Shown here one piece after another: positions 1 through 9,379 of a DNA stretch of 64,000 bases. Under the pieces are notes generated by a model, which did no database searches, had not been told where the DNA came from, and saw only the letters and a list, made by a program, of their open reading frames with translations. Origin of the DNA: Erythrobacter sp. Alg231-14 (GTDB taxonomy: Bacteria > Pseudomonadota > Alphaproteobacteria > Sphingomonadales > Sphingomonadaceae); NCBI RefSeq assembly GCF_900149685.1, contig NZ_LT702999.1, positions 1,364,001-1,428,000 of the forward strand. The letters are read 5' to 3'. Both the position numbers and the translations under genes were made by a program. Every line of letters starts with the position of its first letter. The first letter of the stretch is position 1.

Positions 1-936
1 AGAGCCGGTTGTGCCAGCAAATTGCGTGATGGTTGCGGTGTCCCCGCGCGCTTGATCGATTTGCTCAATCGTGGCGAAGCCTGAATCACCGTCCTGTGTG
101 ACAGTGGCAAAGTTGTTGCCGTCATTGGTGCCCGCATTGCGACCGTCTTGGAAAACGTCAGACGTGTTGCCCGCGCCATTTTGAATCACAGTGGCCGTTT
201 GACCAACGCCGCCGGCGTCATCTTGTGAAATGGCCGAATTGTTGTTGGTGCCGCCCTGAGTGAGAGTGGCAAGGTTGCTGCGACCTTCTTGGAAGACGGT
301 CGAAATGCCATCATCGCCAGTTTGCAGAACAGTGGCCGTTTGTTGACGGTTGATCTGGTTCACATCGGATGAGTTGCCTGAGCCGGTTTGGGTGACCGTG
401 GCGAGCAAGTCGCCATCATTGGTGCCGCCGCCGGTGTCGGTTTGCGTGATGATCGAAGAGTGGCCGTCGCCTGTTTGATCAACAGTCGCCATGAAGTTGT
501 CCGACGTTTCGTTGTTCGCGGTTTGCGCGATGTCGGATGCGCTGTCGCCATTTTGTATAACAATCGCGGCTTGGCCGGTTGCATTCAATCCAGCTGCCGT
601 TTGGTTGACGATGGAATCGCCGCCGCCCGTTTGCGTTACAGTTGCGGTGAGGTCTTGCGAACCAACGCCCGATGCATCTTGTGTGATGTTCGAAATGTTG
701 TCGTCGACGCCCTGATCCACGGTCGCGGTTAAAGTCGAACCGTCTTGTTCGATGTCAGAGACATTGCCCGCGCCCGTTTGAGTCACGCCGGCATCCAATG
801 TGTCGCCGTCCTGATCAAGAACACTGCAATTGCCCACAACGCCGGCGCATTCTGCAGGAGAAACAGCTTGTCCCAAAGCCGGTCCTGCGATTGCCATGGC
901 GAAGACAGATGCTCCGCATAAAATAACTTTTTTCAT
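1..936 (-). CDS. Curlin-repeat amyloid protein, 3' end outside window
   Basis: The ATG at 936 opens a reading frame that runs without a stop to the left edge, so at least 312 codons are present and the C-terminus is missing. It starts MKKVILCGASVFAMAIAGPALGQ, a clear Sec signal peptide with an AxA-like cleavage site. The rest is a low-complexity array of about 20-residue units with Gln, Gly, Asn and alternating Ala/Thr-x-Val, such as ATVTQTGSGNSSDVNQ, the pattern of curlin repeats (CsgA/CsgB). It is therefore probably an extracellular amyloid subunit exported through the CsgG pore encoded upstream on the same strand. At over 300 residues it is more than twice the length of E. coli CsgA. It follows another curlin gene (1049-2074), with a strong hairpin between them. 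Which of the two is major subunit and which is nucleator cannot be told from sequence. Confidence 0.88.
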   Translation of the reverse strand, partial: MKKVILCGASVFAMAIAGPALGQAVSPAECAGVVGNCSVLDQDGDTLDAGVTQTGAGNVSDIEQDGSTLTATVDQGVDDNISNITQDASGVGSQDLTATVTQTGGGDSIVNQTAAGLNATGQAAIVIQNGDSASDIAQTANNETSDNFMATVDQTGDGHSSIITQTDTGGGTNDGDLLATVTQTGSGNSSDVNQINRQQTATVLQTGDDGISTVFQEGRSNLATLTQGGTNNNSAISQDDAGGVGQTATVIQNGAGNTSDVFQDGRNAGTNDGNNFATVTQDGDSGFATIEQIDQARGDTATITQFAGTTGS

Positions 937-1005
937 GGTTCTTTCCTCAATTTCTATGCCGCTAATCGGCGTTGCCTGTTTGGAGGCTAGCTACCGCGTT
1001 TTATC

Positions 1006-1039
1006 CATTCCGAGCGAGCCCCCCTGCCCGCTCGGAATG
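1006..1039. terminator. Perfect 11-bp hairpin between the two curlin genes
   Basis: CATTCCGAGCG (1006-1016) and CGCTCGGAATG (1029-1039) are exact inverted copies around a 12-base loop. On the plus strand the stem is followed by a T-rich run (TTCTTTTTCTT), but both neighbouring genes are on minus, where the following bases are not T-rich. It may be a partial terminator or mRNA-stabilising stem that sets different levels of the two curlins. Role inferred; structure seen directly. Confidence 0.55.
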
Positions 1040-1048
1040 TTCTTTTTC

Positions 1049-2074
1049 TTATGGTGTACCTTGAGTGACCGTGACCGAGTTGCCCGTACCGCCTTGCGTC
1101 ACGGTTGAGCTGTTCCCGTCTTGGAACTGCGCAACATCAGCAAAGTTGCCTGTGCCTTCTTGCGTGATGAAGCTCATGTTATCGTTGCCAACCTGCGTGC
1201 TGCTGGCCTCGTTCGTTCCACCAGCAGTCAAGACGTTTTGTTCAATCGCGCTCAAGTTGTCATCGCCATCCTGAAAAGCAGCCGCGATGTTGGTGTCACC
1301 ACCGGCAAAGAAGCCTTGGTCGATAAACACTTCGTTATCCGAACCGCTCAGTTGAATAACAAATGCGTCATTGGCATTGCTGTTTTGCTCTACTGCAACG
1401 TCACCACCGTCACCGAATTGCTGTACAAATGAGACGCTATCTTGACCGCTGATGGTGCCCTGAAAGACTTGAGCGCCGTTCGAATTGCCGTCTTGGGTCA
1501 AGTTCGATGTTTGGTTCACACCACCCTGAGCAGTCAAAGCGAAGTTGTTGTCGCCCCCCTGGGAAACGATCGAGTTAGAGCCAGAACCGGTAAGAACTGT
1601 ACCGCCAACTACACTGGTGTCACCTTGGATGGCCACGGCCGCATTGCCCGAACCGCCGCCTTGGTTGAGCTCAACAAAGCCACCGGTTGAATCCGTTTGG
1701 AAAACTTCGGCGGTCGCACCGACTGCGGAAAACTGATTCACCACGGCATTGTTGCCGTCAGACGTGCCGTCCTGAGTTACATCAGCGAACGAACCGTTCG
1801 ATCCAGCACCCTGAGTTACAGTTGCAGTGTTCGTGCCAGTCGCGACCTGATCGATATCGACCGAGTTCCCAGTTGTGCCAACATTAGTTTGAGCGACAGT
1901 AGCCGTATTGTTGTCGCCAACCTGCTCAATTTCCGAAGTGTTCGCGTTCTCTTGGGTCACCGTAGCAGCATTGCCGTTTCCGGTTTGCTCAACGGTCGAG
2001 GTGCTTTGCGCAAAAGCCGGACCGGCCACTGCAAGCGCCAAAACCGATGCACTCGATAAGATCGTCTTTTTCAT
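1049..2074 (-). CDS. Curlin-repeat amyloid protein
   Basis: This 341-residue protein starts at the ATG at 2074; an in-frame TTG further upstream is less likely because the signal peptide MKKTILSSASVLALAVAGPAFAQ begins exactly at 2074. The mature part is a run of imperfect repeats of the form Q-x-G-x-x-N-x-A-x-V-x-Q, for example GNGNAATVTQENANTSEIEQ, matching the curlin fold in which each unit forms a strand-loop-strand rung. It is a predicted extracellular amyloid fibre subunit. It lies downstream of csgF, csgG and a small secreted protein on the same strand and upstream of a second curlin gene. Both curlins end their signal peptide in a similar way and share repeat phrasing, so they probably arose by duplication. 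Confidence 0.88.
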   Translation of the reverse strand: MKKTILSSASVLALAVAGPAFAQSTSTVEQTGNGNAATVTQENANTSEIEQVGDNNTATVAQTNVGTTGNSVDIDQVATGTNTATVTQGAGSNGSFADVTQDGTSDGNNAVVNQFSAVGATAEVFQTDSTGGFVELNQGGGSGNAAVAIQGDTSVVGGTVLTGSGSNSIVSQGGDNNFALTAQGGVNQTSNLTQDGNSNGAQVFQGTISGQDSVSFVQQFGDGGDVAVEQNSNANDAFVIQLSGSDNEVFIDQGFFAGGDTNIAAAFQDGDDNLSAIEQNVLTAGGTNEASSTQVGNDNMSFITQEGTGNFADVAQFQDGNSSTVTQGGTGNSVTVTQGTP

Positions 2075-2191
2075 ATTTTTTGATCCTTGATTCATTGCAT
2101 TCAATAATTCTTGTTCATTCGATTGCGCGACATCCGGGAAAACGCCGCTCTAAGACCAAGGAAACGCAATCCGCGCGCCCTTAGCAATTTG

Positions 2192-2383
2192 CTACATCGG
2201 CGGATCACCGATTTGGGATGAGACAACGCCTGCGTTGCCATCCGATTGTTGGGCCATGTGTTGGATGAAGGTCGCCGCGCTGACCTCGCTTTGTATGGAA
2301 GAGCCGGCGTTGAGGTGCGCAATTGCGGGCGCAGCGGCCGAAAGGGCCACCGTCAACGTCGCAAAGTATACGCAATTCCTCAT
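2192..2383 (-). CDS. Small secreted protein of unknown function in the curli cluster
   Basis: A 63-residue product with an N-terminal signal peptide (MRNCVYFATLTVALSAAAPAIA) and a mature part of about 40 residues containing AATFIQHMAQQSDGNAG. It sits between csgG and the curlin genes on the same strand. I do not recognise a family. By position it could be a small curli assembly factor or minor subunit; it is shorter than CsgC or CsgH and shows no curlin repeat. The 194 bases between it and csgG show no further gene. Coding status is supported by the signal peptide and position only. Confidence 0.6.
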   Translation of the reverse strand: MRNCVYFATLTVALSAAAPAIAHLNAGSSIQSEVSAATFIQHMAQQSDGNAGVVSSQIGDPPM

Positions 2384-2577
2384 AATTGCTTCACCTGATC
2401 AAACAGGCGATACTCTCAAAACGCCACGACGCACGAGACGTCAGGCTATGAGGTTACCGCCATCAATGTCTGCACGCATCGGAGTTGCAGCTCCTTTGCG
2501 TGCCCTTTTTAGACCAAGATGCGCGCGTTTCTTATCTTTTGGTGACGCACACCTGATCTCATCTCAAAGAGCCCTAC

Positions 2578-3558
2578 TTAAGACCCCTCGTCTTCGTCTT
2601 CTTCGCTTTCAACCACCGTAAGGGCGGTCAAAGAGCCCGCACGCCGCACAGCTTCCTGCACGTCGCGCGCGTCGTAAATTCCATCCCGCTCGGCGCGGTA
2701 TGTCGACATCAAAGCCTCTGTCGCCTCCATGTCGGCAAACCGCCAAAGACCAAGATCAACGCCTTCGAGCACCAAACCGTAAACGGCCTTTTCGATCGCT
2801 TGCTGGAGAGCAACCTGATCTGGCTCGTTTGACGTGATGCCCCATTCGGCTTCCAACAATTCGCGGAAGGCGACAAAACGATAGGCGCTGGCGCCAATGG
2901 CTTGGCTGGCGATTGTTTTCGAGGCCTGAACGTTGGTCAAAACCTCACCCGTGCGCACCGACACGGCACGGAGATAAACGGTCACTGTGTCCTGACGATA
3001 TTCGGTGCGAGCACCAATACCCAAAAACGCCGCGCCCGCTCCACCTGTGACGGTGTTGGTGTCATAGCCAACAATGCCGCCTTCGAGCAGAACACCCGCA
3101 AACAACAATGCAGGAAGCGCGTTGGGATCGACTTGCTCTTCACCCAAATAGCGGCGACGCATTTCGCCGATGATCTGACGCTCTTTCAAGAGGTTATCGA
3201 GCCGCTCACGTTCAACAACGGTGAACCATTGACGATTGCCTGCATCCTGCAACGCCTTGGCCAGGATCGACCCGGCGCCTTGCGTCACGGCGCGCGACAA
3301 TGTCTGGCCTGAATTGGTTGGACGGAATTGGCCGGTTTGATCGCTAAACCCATAGACCGCAATCGCCACCTGACGTTGAGGTCCGGGCAGTTGATGCAGC
3401 AGGTTTTGCGTTTGAGTTTGCTTAGGGAAATAGGCGAGACTGGTTTCTTGAGGAAGGGAATCGCGCCCATCCTGCGCCAAGCTCATACAGCCACCCAATC
3501 CGAGGGCGAGCGAGGCAACCAAGCCAAGCTTTTGGCCAAATTTCATCAAAGGCGACAT
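2578..3558 (-). CDS. csgG: Curli secretion channel CsgG
   Basis: A 326-residue lipoprotein that forms the outer-membrane pore for curlin export (type VIII secretion). The signal peptide ends in a lipobox (LGLGGC), so the mature N-terminal Cys is lipidated. Family features include the PGPQRQVAIAVYGFSDQTGQ opening, WFTVVERERLDNLLKERQII, and the transmembrane-hairpin region around GGIVGYDTNT and TEYRQDTVTVYLRAV, all characteristic of CsgG. Length fits the family (E. coli about 277) with an acidic C-terminal tail (ESEEDEDEGS) that is longer than usual. The ATG at 3558 overlaps the csgF stop by one base (TGATG), so translation is coupled. An internal Met four codons later is an alternative start. 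Confidence 0.95.
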   Translation of the reverse strand: MSPLMKFGQKLGLVASLALGLGGCMSLAQDGRDSLPQETSLAYFPKQTQTQNLLHQLPGPQRQVAIAVYGFSDQTGQFRPTNSGQTLSRAVTQGAGSILAKALQDAGNRQWFTVVERERLDNLLKERQIIGEMRRRYLGEEQVDPNALPALLFAGVLLEGGIVGYDTNTVTGGAGAAFLGIGARTEYRQDTVTVYLRAVSVRTGEVLTNVQASKTIASQAIGASAYRFVAFRELLEAEWGITSNEPDQVALQQAIEKAVYGLVLEGVDLGLWRFADMEATEALMSTYRAERDGIYDARDVQEAVRRAGSLTALTVVESEEDEDEGS

Positions 3559-3980
3559 CAATTCACCTCGATAAAGAGCGGGATAACAATGCGCGTTTCT
3601 TCGCCCGTATCATCATCACGAATGACCAATGTCACATCATCGAGCGAACGGAAAAATTCGATGGTTTGGCCACCAAAACTGATCGTTCCCTGCTCCTGTG
3701 GATTCTCACCAAAGATCGCGTCAACGATTTGCGACGACAGCGCCGACAAAAGCCGCGATTCAAGCTGACGTGCAAAGATGCTGGATTGATCGTTGCGATC
3801 AACTGCATCTGGGTCAGTCGTGTCATTCTGTGCGTTGGCGATGCCAAGAATGTGGTTTGAGTTAAAGGGGTTACCACCAAAAGTCGGACTAATCGGTTGG
3901 TGCACAAGATCTTGAGCAAGAACCGGGTTTGCGGCCGAAAAGCACCCGAGCGCCAAAGCAACCGCGACAAAGCGTTTCAT
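3558..3980 (-). CDS. csgF: Curli assembly protein CsgF
   Basis: A 140-residue secreted protein; the start is the ATG at 3980, where the signal peptide MKRFVAVALALGCFSAANPVLAQ begins (19 upstream in-frame codons are not needed). After cleavage it begins DLVHQPISPTFGGNPFNSN, the conserved CsgF N-terminus that inserts into the CsgG pore and ties the nucleator to the cell surface. It is the first gene of the curli cluster as read on minus, so the 262-base space up to metH should hold the curli promoter; I see no sure promoter motif there. No csgE-like gene is visible within the window. Confidence 0.93.
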   Translation of the reverse strand: MKRFVAVALALGCFSAANPVLAQDLVHQPISPTFGGNPFNSNHILGIANAQNDTTDPDAVDRNDQSSIFARQLESRLLSALSSQIVDAIFGENPQEQGTISFGGQTIEFFRSLDDVTLVIRDDDTGEETRIVIPLFIEVN

Positions 3981-4242
3981 CAAATTCCCCTTCTGCTCGA
4001 AAGCAGCCCTAACCAAAAAATTAACCAATTCGGTCACGAAGCTAACACAGCGTCACATCCGAATCGAGAGATGTTTTAACACTCTAGCCCGCTTTTGCCA
4101 GCAATTCTGCGGTTTTTGGGAGGTTTGTCGTATGCATACAACGCCACGACGCCAGCTCTGAGCGAGTTGCGGGAAACGGAAAAGGTTAACGTCAAGATAG
4201 GTGGAAATTCGGATTGGGCCGTTTTTAGGCCCTATTCTTCAA

Positions 4243-6882
4243 TCAAAGATTGGGTCGTAACCACCGTTCCGCTTGGGCGATATTAACACCTCGGCGCGTT
4301 GCATATTCTTCCAATTGGTCGCGTCCTATTTTGGCAACGCCGAAATATTGCGCTTCGGGATGGCCGAAATACAATCCGCTCACCGCCGCCGTCGGCCACA
4401 TCGCAAAACTCTCTGTCAGGTTCAATCCGACATTGGCCTCTGCTTCGAGCAATTCAAACAGGATCGGCTTCAACGAATGATCGGGGCATGCCGGGTAACC
4501 GGGCGCTGGTCGGATGCCGCGATATTCTTCTTTAATCAACGCCTTATTGGTAAGTTGTTCACCCGGCGCGTAGCCCCACAAATCGGTGCGGACATGTTGA
4601 TGCAACCGTTCGGCAAAGGCTTCGGCAAAGCGATCGGCGAGAGCTTTGAGAAGGATGTCGGAATAATCATCCTTGTCCGCTTGGAACCGCGCGGAATGTT
4701 CATCGATCCCGTGAATGCCCACGGCAAATCCGCCAATCCAATCGCCATCGGGATCGACAAAATCGGCGAGGCACATATTGGCCCGGCCGCCGTCTTTGAT
4801 GGCACGCGATTTCTTGATCTGTTGGCGCAGGAACGGCAGGCGCACATGCTCTTCGCGGTTGACCCGGTGAATGACCACGTCGTCACCGTCTCTGGCGCAT
4901 GGCCACAACCCGCAAACGCCGCGCGCGGTTAGCCATTGTTCCGCGATGATCCGATCCAGCATCGCCTCGGCATCCGCCTTTAGCTCGCGCGCGCTTTCGC
5001 CAACAATCTCATCATCAAGGATCGCGGGGTAATTGCCGTGCAGTTCCCATGCGCGGAAGAACGGCGTCCAATCGATGTAATCGCGCAATTCAGAAAGCGA
5101 CCAATCATCATAGACATGGACGCCCGGCTGCAATGGCGGCGCCGGTTTGTCGGACAAATAGGCGTCGTAGTAATTTGCGCGCGCCTCTTCGATCGACATC
5201 AATTGCTTTTCGGCCTTACCCGCCCGCGCATCGCGCACCTGCGTGTATTCGCTGGCGACATCGTCAACAAAGCCGTCTTTTTGCGTGTCCGACAACAATT
5301 TGGATGCCACACCGACCGCACGGCTCGCATCCAAGACATGAATGACCGGGCCTTTGTAATTGGGATCAATTCTTAGCGCGGTGTGAACCTTGCTTGTGGT
5401 GGCGCCGCCAATCAAAAGCGGCATGGACATGCCCGACCGTTGCATCTCTTCGGCAACGGTCACCATTTCATCCAGAGACGGCGTGATCAGGCCGGATAAA
5501 CCAATCATATCCGCGTCGTTGTCGTTCGCGGATTTGATGATGTCCTGCCACGGCACCATCACGCCCATATCGATGACTTCATATCCATTGCACTGAAGAA
5601 CCACGCCAACGATATTCTTGCCGATATCGTGCACATCGCCCTTTACGGTCGCCATGATGATGGTGCCCTTGGCCTTGGCGCCCTCCTCTTTCTCATCCTC
5701 GATAAAGGGGATGAGATGCGCGACGGCTTTTTTCATGACGCGCGCGGATTTGACGACTTGGGGGAGGAACATTTTGCCCGACCCGAACAAATCGCCGACA
5801 ACATTCATGCCATCCATCAAGGGGCCTTCGATGACTTCGATGGGGCGGCCGCCCGATGTCTCCAAAGCGGAACGTGCCTCTTCGGTGTCGTCTACAACAT
5901 GCGCATCGATCCCTTTGACCAAGGCGTGTTCAAGCCTGCGCTTAACGTCCCATCCGCGCCATTCCGCGGCCTGCTTGTCGTCTTCCTTGCTTTTGCCACG
6001 AAAACTCTCAGCCAAGGCGATCAAGCGTTCGGTGGCGGTGTCGTCGCCGTCCACCGGCTGCATCAAGATCACATCTTCGCATGCATCGCGCAGAACCGGA
6101 TCGATCGTGTCATATACGTCCAACTGGCCCGCATTGACGATGGCCATATCCAGCCCTGCAGGGATCGCGTGATACAAGAACACCGAATGCATTGCGCGGC
6201 GCACCGTCTCGTTCCCGCGAAAGCTAAACGATAGGTTGGACAGCCCGCCGCTCGTCTTGGCGTGTGGGCATTGTGCTTTAATCTCTCGCACGGCTTCGAT
6301 GAAATCCAACCCGTACCGATCATGCTCTTCGATCCCGGTCGCGACCGCGAAAACATTGGGATCAAAGATGATGTCCTCTGGCGGGAAACCTTCGACCACC
6401 AACAAATCATAGGCGCGCTTGCATATCTCGATCTTGCGCGCTTTCGTGTCGGCCTGACCCGTTTCATCAAACGCCATCACGACAACCGCAGCGCCATAGG
6501 CCATGCATTTGCGCGCCTGATCAAGGAATGCCGCCTCGCCTTCCTTCATGCTGATCGAATTCACGATCGGTTTGCCCGATACGCATTTCAATCCCGCTTC
6601 GATCACATCCCATTTGGAACTGTCGATCATCACCGGAACGCGCGCAATATCGGGTTCGGCCGCAATCAATTTCAAGAATGTGGTCATCGCCGCTTCGGCG
6701 TCGAGCAACCCTTCATCCATGTTGACGTCGATCACTTGGGCGCCGTTTTCGACCTGTTGGCGCGCGACCTCGACCGCCGCGGCGTAATCATCGGCCATGA
6801 TCAATTTTTTGAATCGGGCGCTGCCGGTGACATTGGTGCGTTCGCCAATATTGATAAATCGGGCGGAATTGTTCTGCGTCAT
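4243..6882 (-). CDS. metH: Methionine synthase, pterin/cobalamin/activation half (split MetH)
   Basis: This 879-residue protein carries the C-terminal three domains of cobalamin-dependent methionine synthase: the pterin (methyltetrahydrofolate) barrel at about 1-270 ([12 protein letters not shown]), the cap and B12 domain at about 330-560 with the cobalamin histidine motif GDVHDIGKN and the SGL...LLIGGATTS nucleotide-loop motifs, and the AdoMet-dependent reactivation domain at about 590-879 with [16 protein letters not shown]. The homocysteine-binding domain is absent and is encoded separately at 7407-8453. Its ATG overlaps the stop of the GNAT gene (ATGA). Split MetH of this type is known in alphaproteobacteria. 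A weak GGGCC/GGCCC hairpin lies just downstream (4216-4232). Confidence 0.96.
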   Translation of the reverse strand: MTQNNSARFINIGERTNVTGSARFKKLIMADDYAAAVEVARQQVENGAQVIDVNMDEGLLDAEAAMTTFLKLIAAEPDIARVPVMIDSSKWDVIEAGLKCVSGKPIVNSISMKEGEAAFLDQARKCMAYGAAVVVMAFDETGQADTKARKIEICKRAYDLLVVEGFPPEDIIFDPNVFAVATGIEEHDRYGLDFIEAVREIKAQCPHAKTSGGLSNLSFSFRGNETVRRAMHSVFLYHAIPAGLDMAIVNAGQLDVYDTIDPVLRDACEDVILMQPVDGDDTATERLIALAESFRGKSKEDDKQAAEWRGWDVKRRLEHALVKGIDAHVVDDTEEARSALETSGGRPIEVIEGPLMDGMNVVGDLFGSGKMFLPQVVKSARVMKKAVAHLIPFIEDEKEEGAKAKGTIIMATVKGDVHDIGKNIVGVVLQCNGYEVIDMGVMVPWQDIIKSANDNDADMIGLSGLITPSLDEMVTVAEEMQRSGMSMPLLIGGATTSKVHTALRIDPNYKGPVIHVLDASRAVGVASKLLSDTQKDGFVDDVASEYTQVRDARAGKAEKQLMSIEEARANYYDAYLSDKPAPPLQPGVHVYDDWSLSELRDYIDWTPFFRAWELHGNYPAILDDEIVGESARELKADAEAMLDRIIAEQWLTARGVCGLWPCARDGDDVVIHRVNREEHVRLPFLRQQIKKSRAIKDGGRANMCLADFVDPDGDWIGGFAVGIHGIDEHSARFQADKDDYSDILLKALADRFAEAFAERLHQHVRTDLWGYAPGEQLTNKALIKEEYRGIRPAPGYPACPDHSLKPILFELLEAEANVGLNLTESFAMWPTAAVSGLYFGHPEAQYFGVAKIGRDQLEEYATRRGVNIAQAERWLRPNL

Positions 6883-7403
6883 CGCGGATCCGTTTGGGTT
6901 GGGCGGGCCAGCACCAGGTCGTCATACACGCGCCCGCCAACATTGAATTTTCTGACTGCGATTTGATCGAAGCCTTGTTTTTTATAGAATGCGATGGCGC
7001 GGTGATTGTCGTCTTTCACCCCCAACAACAACCGTTCATATTTGCGCGCATCGTCCCACGCCGCCTCAAACAACCGTTTTGCGACGCCGGTGCCGTGAAA
7101 TTTGGACAGAAGATAGATCCGCTTAAGCTCAATATCGCCGGGCATTGCCGCATCAAGATCGGGTTGGCAGATCACCGCATAGCCAATTGGCGCGCCATTT
7201 AGTTGCGCCAACCACCCCATTGCCCCTTGCGATAGCAATGCATCATATGCCGATTTGGCGTGCTCGTGCGCGCAATGGTTCACCAACGCTGGGCCATCGA
7301 TTATCCCGGCAAAGCTTTCCAAAAACGTGGCAGCACCGATCAACGCCAATTGATCGGTGTCATCCGATTGCGCCCTTACAATGTCGATCGCGCTGTCATT
7401 CAC
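6879..7403 (-). CDS. GNAT family N-acetyltransferase inserted between metH halves
   Basis: A 174-residue protein with the GNAT fold: the N-terminal strand-helix region, a central [21 protein letters not shown] segment that corresponds to motif A (the acetyl-CoA pyrophosphate loop, here K-F-H-G-T-G), and a C-terminal [13 protein letters not shown] motif B. The substrate cannot be predicted. It starts three bases after the end of the homocysteine-methyltransferase gene and overlaps the second metH gene by four bases, so it is translated within the methionine operon. A role in amino-acid or antibiotic acetylation, or in tuning a methionine enzyme, are all possible. Confidence 0.88.
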   Translation of the reverse strand: MNDSAIDIVRAQSDDTDQLALIGAATFLESFAGIIDGPALVNHCAHEHAKSAYDALLSQGAMGWLAQLNGAPIGYAVICQPDLDAAMPGDIELKRIYLLSKFHGTGVAKRLFEAAWDDARKYERLLLGVKDDNHRAIAFYKKQGFDQIAVRKFNVGGRVYDDLVLARPTQTDPR

Positions 7404-7406
7404 CGG

Positions 7407-8453
7407 TCAATTCGCCACGACAAACGCTTCGAGACCCGACAATCGCATCGCGGTGTCGGGTGTGGGAATGGCGCGCGCAGGCAAGCCCGCAACTGAATCG
7501 GCGATCGCGCTGATGTGTTCCGGCGAAGAGCCGCAGCATCCGCCCAGAATATTCACTTGGCCGTTATCCGCCCATTGTTTGACGAGAGACGCCGTCGTTT
7601 CCGGCATTTCATCATATTCGCCCAATTCATTAGGCAGACCAGCATTGGGGTAAGCCATCAACAATGTGTCGGCGATACGAGACAGCGTTTGCACATGTGG
7701 ACGCAGTTGGTCCGCGCCAAAACTGCAATTAAGACCGATGGTCACCGGGTTGGCATGCCGCACCGCGTACCAAAACGCCTCGACCGTGTGACCGGACAAA
7801 TTGCGGCCCGACAGATCGGTCAGCGTCATCGAAATCATCAAAGGAACATCACGCCCCAATTCTGTTTCCAATTGCTTGACGGCCATCACGCCCGCTTTCG
7901 CGTTCAACGTGTCAAACACCGTTTCGATCAAGATGAAATCCACCCCGCCTTGAACCAATGCAGCCGCTTGTTCCTTATAGACCGCGACCAGCTCATCAAA
8001 GCTGATCTCTCTATAACCGGGGTCTTCGACATCGGGGCTCAACGAAAGGGTTTTGTTGGTAGGACCAATCGCTCCGGCGACAAATCGCGGTTTTTTGTCT
8101 TTGGCCGCGTATTCATCGGCCAAAGCGCGCGCGATTTTGCCGCTCGCAATGTTGATCGCGGCGACTTGATCTTCGGCGGCATAGTCGGCCTGACTAATGC
8201 GATTGGCCGAAAACGTGTTGGTCGAAATCACATCAGAACCCGCATCCAAATATGCGCGCGTGATGTCTTCGATCACATCCGGCCGCGTCAAAGCGAGGAT
8301 ATCGTTGTTGCCCTTTTGGTCGGCGTTTAAGCCAATGTCGCCCGCGAAATCCGCTTCGGTCAATTTGCGGTCTTGGATTTGAGTGCCGAACGCTCCGTCA
8401 AAAATCAGGATCCGACTTTTGGCTGCCTCAACCAACGCCTCCCGCGCGCTCAC
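7407..8453 (-). CDS. metH: Homocysteine S-methyltransferase half of methionine synthase (split MetH)
   Basis: A 348-residue protein matching the first domain of MetH: IFDGAFGTQIQD near the N-terminus, the NTFSANRISQADY region, and the zinc-ligand motifs GLNCS and GGCCGSSPEHI that bind the zinc activating homocysteine. It should pair with the separate protein encoded at 4243-6882. I chose the GTG at 8453, which overlaps the metF stop as GTGA; the longer open frame upstream lies inside metF and is not homologous. Zinc-ligand cysteines are all present, so the domain looks active. Confidence 0.93.
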   Translation of the reverse strand: MSAREALVEAAKSRILIFDGAFGTQIQDRKLTEADFAGDIGLNADQKGNNDILALTRPDVIEDITRAYLDAGSDVISTNTFSANRISQADYAAEDQVAAINIASGKIARALADEYAAKDKKPRFVAGAIGPTNKTLSLSPDVEDPGYREISFDELVAVYKEQAAALVQGGVDFILIETVFDTLNAKAGVMAVKQLETELGRDVPLMISMTLTDLSGRNLSGHTVEAFWYAVRHANPVTIGLNCSFGADQLRPHVQTLSRIADTLLMAYPNAGLPNELGEYDEMPETTASLVKQWADNGQVNILGGCCGSSPEHISAIADSVAGLPARAIPTPDTAMRLSGLEAFVVAN

Positions 8454-9379
8454 GCTGCGCCTCCTACCGGGCGTTTGCCCAGCATGTGACAGATCGCATA
8501 GGCCAATTCCGGTCGGTTGAGCGTGTAAAAGTGCAAATCGCGCACGCCGCCCGCGTAAAGTCGGCGACACAATTCCGCCGCGACTGTCGCCGCGACCAAT
8601 TGGCGCGCGGCCGGTTTTGCATCCAACCCTTCGAACAAACCGTCCATCCATTCGGGAATCTGCGCGCCGCACAATCCGGCGAATTTGCGCGCTTGTGCGA
8701 CATTGGTCACCGGCAGGATACCGGGCAAAACGGGTTGTTCGATGCCGCTGGCGGCCAAGGTGTCGCGAAAACGAAAGAATGTGTCGGCCGAAAAGAAAAA
8801 CTGGCTGATCGCGCGGCTCGCCCCGGCGTCCAATTTGCGTTTCAGATTGTCGATATCGGATTGCGGGCAATCGGCATCAGGATGCGTTTCGGGATAGGCC
8901 GCGACCGAGATTTCAAAGTCGGCGATCTCTTTCAATCCCCGGACCAGATCGGCGGCGCTGGCATAGCCATCTGGATGCGGCGTAAACGGCGCGCCCGGTT
9001 CGCCCGCATCCCCGCGCAAGGCGACGATATGGCGCACGCCCGCTTCCCAGTAATTTTCGGCGACTTCGCGAATTTCCGATTTCGATGCACCAACGCAGGT
9101 CAGGTGAGCGGCGGCAGGCAAACGCGCTTCGGAAATAATCCGCGAAACGGTTGCGTGGGTCCGTTCCCGCGTCGAACCTCCGGCCCCGTATGTGACCGAT
9201 ACAAAGCTGGGCGCCAACGGTTTTAGCTGTTGAACGGCATCCCACAATTGCTCTTCCATTTTCGCGCTTTTGGGCGGGAAGAATTCAAAACTTGCGGAGA
9301 AATCTCCAGGCAATCCAGAAAATAGCGGCGCATCCACCGCGGTGCGATGTTCATGGAGCTGATCGAGAGTGGGGGTCAT
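8450..9379 (-). CDS. metF: Methylenetetrahydrofolate reductase
   Basis: A 309-residue flavoprotein that makes 5-methyltetrahydrofolate, the methyl donor for the neighbouring methionine synthase. Seen features: FEFFPPKSAKMEEQLW near residue 32, SVTYGAGGSTRERTHATV, HLTCVGASKSEIREVAENYWEAG and the ALRGDAG loop, all standard for MetF and at the usual length (about 300). The start ATG overlaps the regulator stop (ATGA) and the stop overlaps the next GTG, so it lies in the middle of a coupled operon. Confidence 0.96.
   Translation of the reverse strand: MTPTLDQLHEHRTAVDAPLFSGLPGDFSASFEFFPPKSAKMEEQLWDAVQQLKPLAPSFVSVTYGAGGSTRERTHATVSRIISEARLPAAAHLTCVGASKSEIREVAENYWEAGVRHIVALRGDAGEPGAPFTPHPDGYASAADLVRGLKEIADFEISVAAYPETHPDADCPQSDIDNLKRKLDAGASRAISQFFFSADTFFRFRDTLAASGIEQPVLPGILPVTNVAQARKFAGLCGAQIPEWMDGLFEGLDAKPAARQLVAATVAAELCRRLYAGGVRDLHFYTLNRPELAYAICHMLGKRPVGGAA

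Noticed and set aside
4273..6966. Long antisense reading frames opposite metH
   Set aside because: They mirror the codon structure of a certain gene on the other strand and have no recognisable domain.
8454..8870. N-terminal extension of the homocysteine methyltransferase frame
   Set aside because: It lies inside metF in another frame; the family homology begins at the GTG at 8453.
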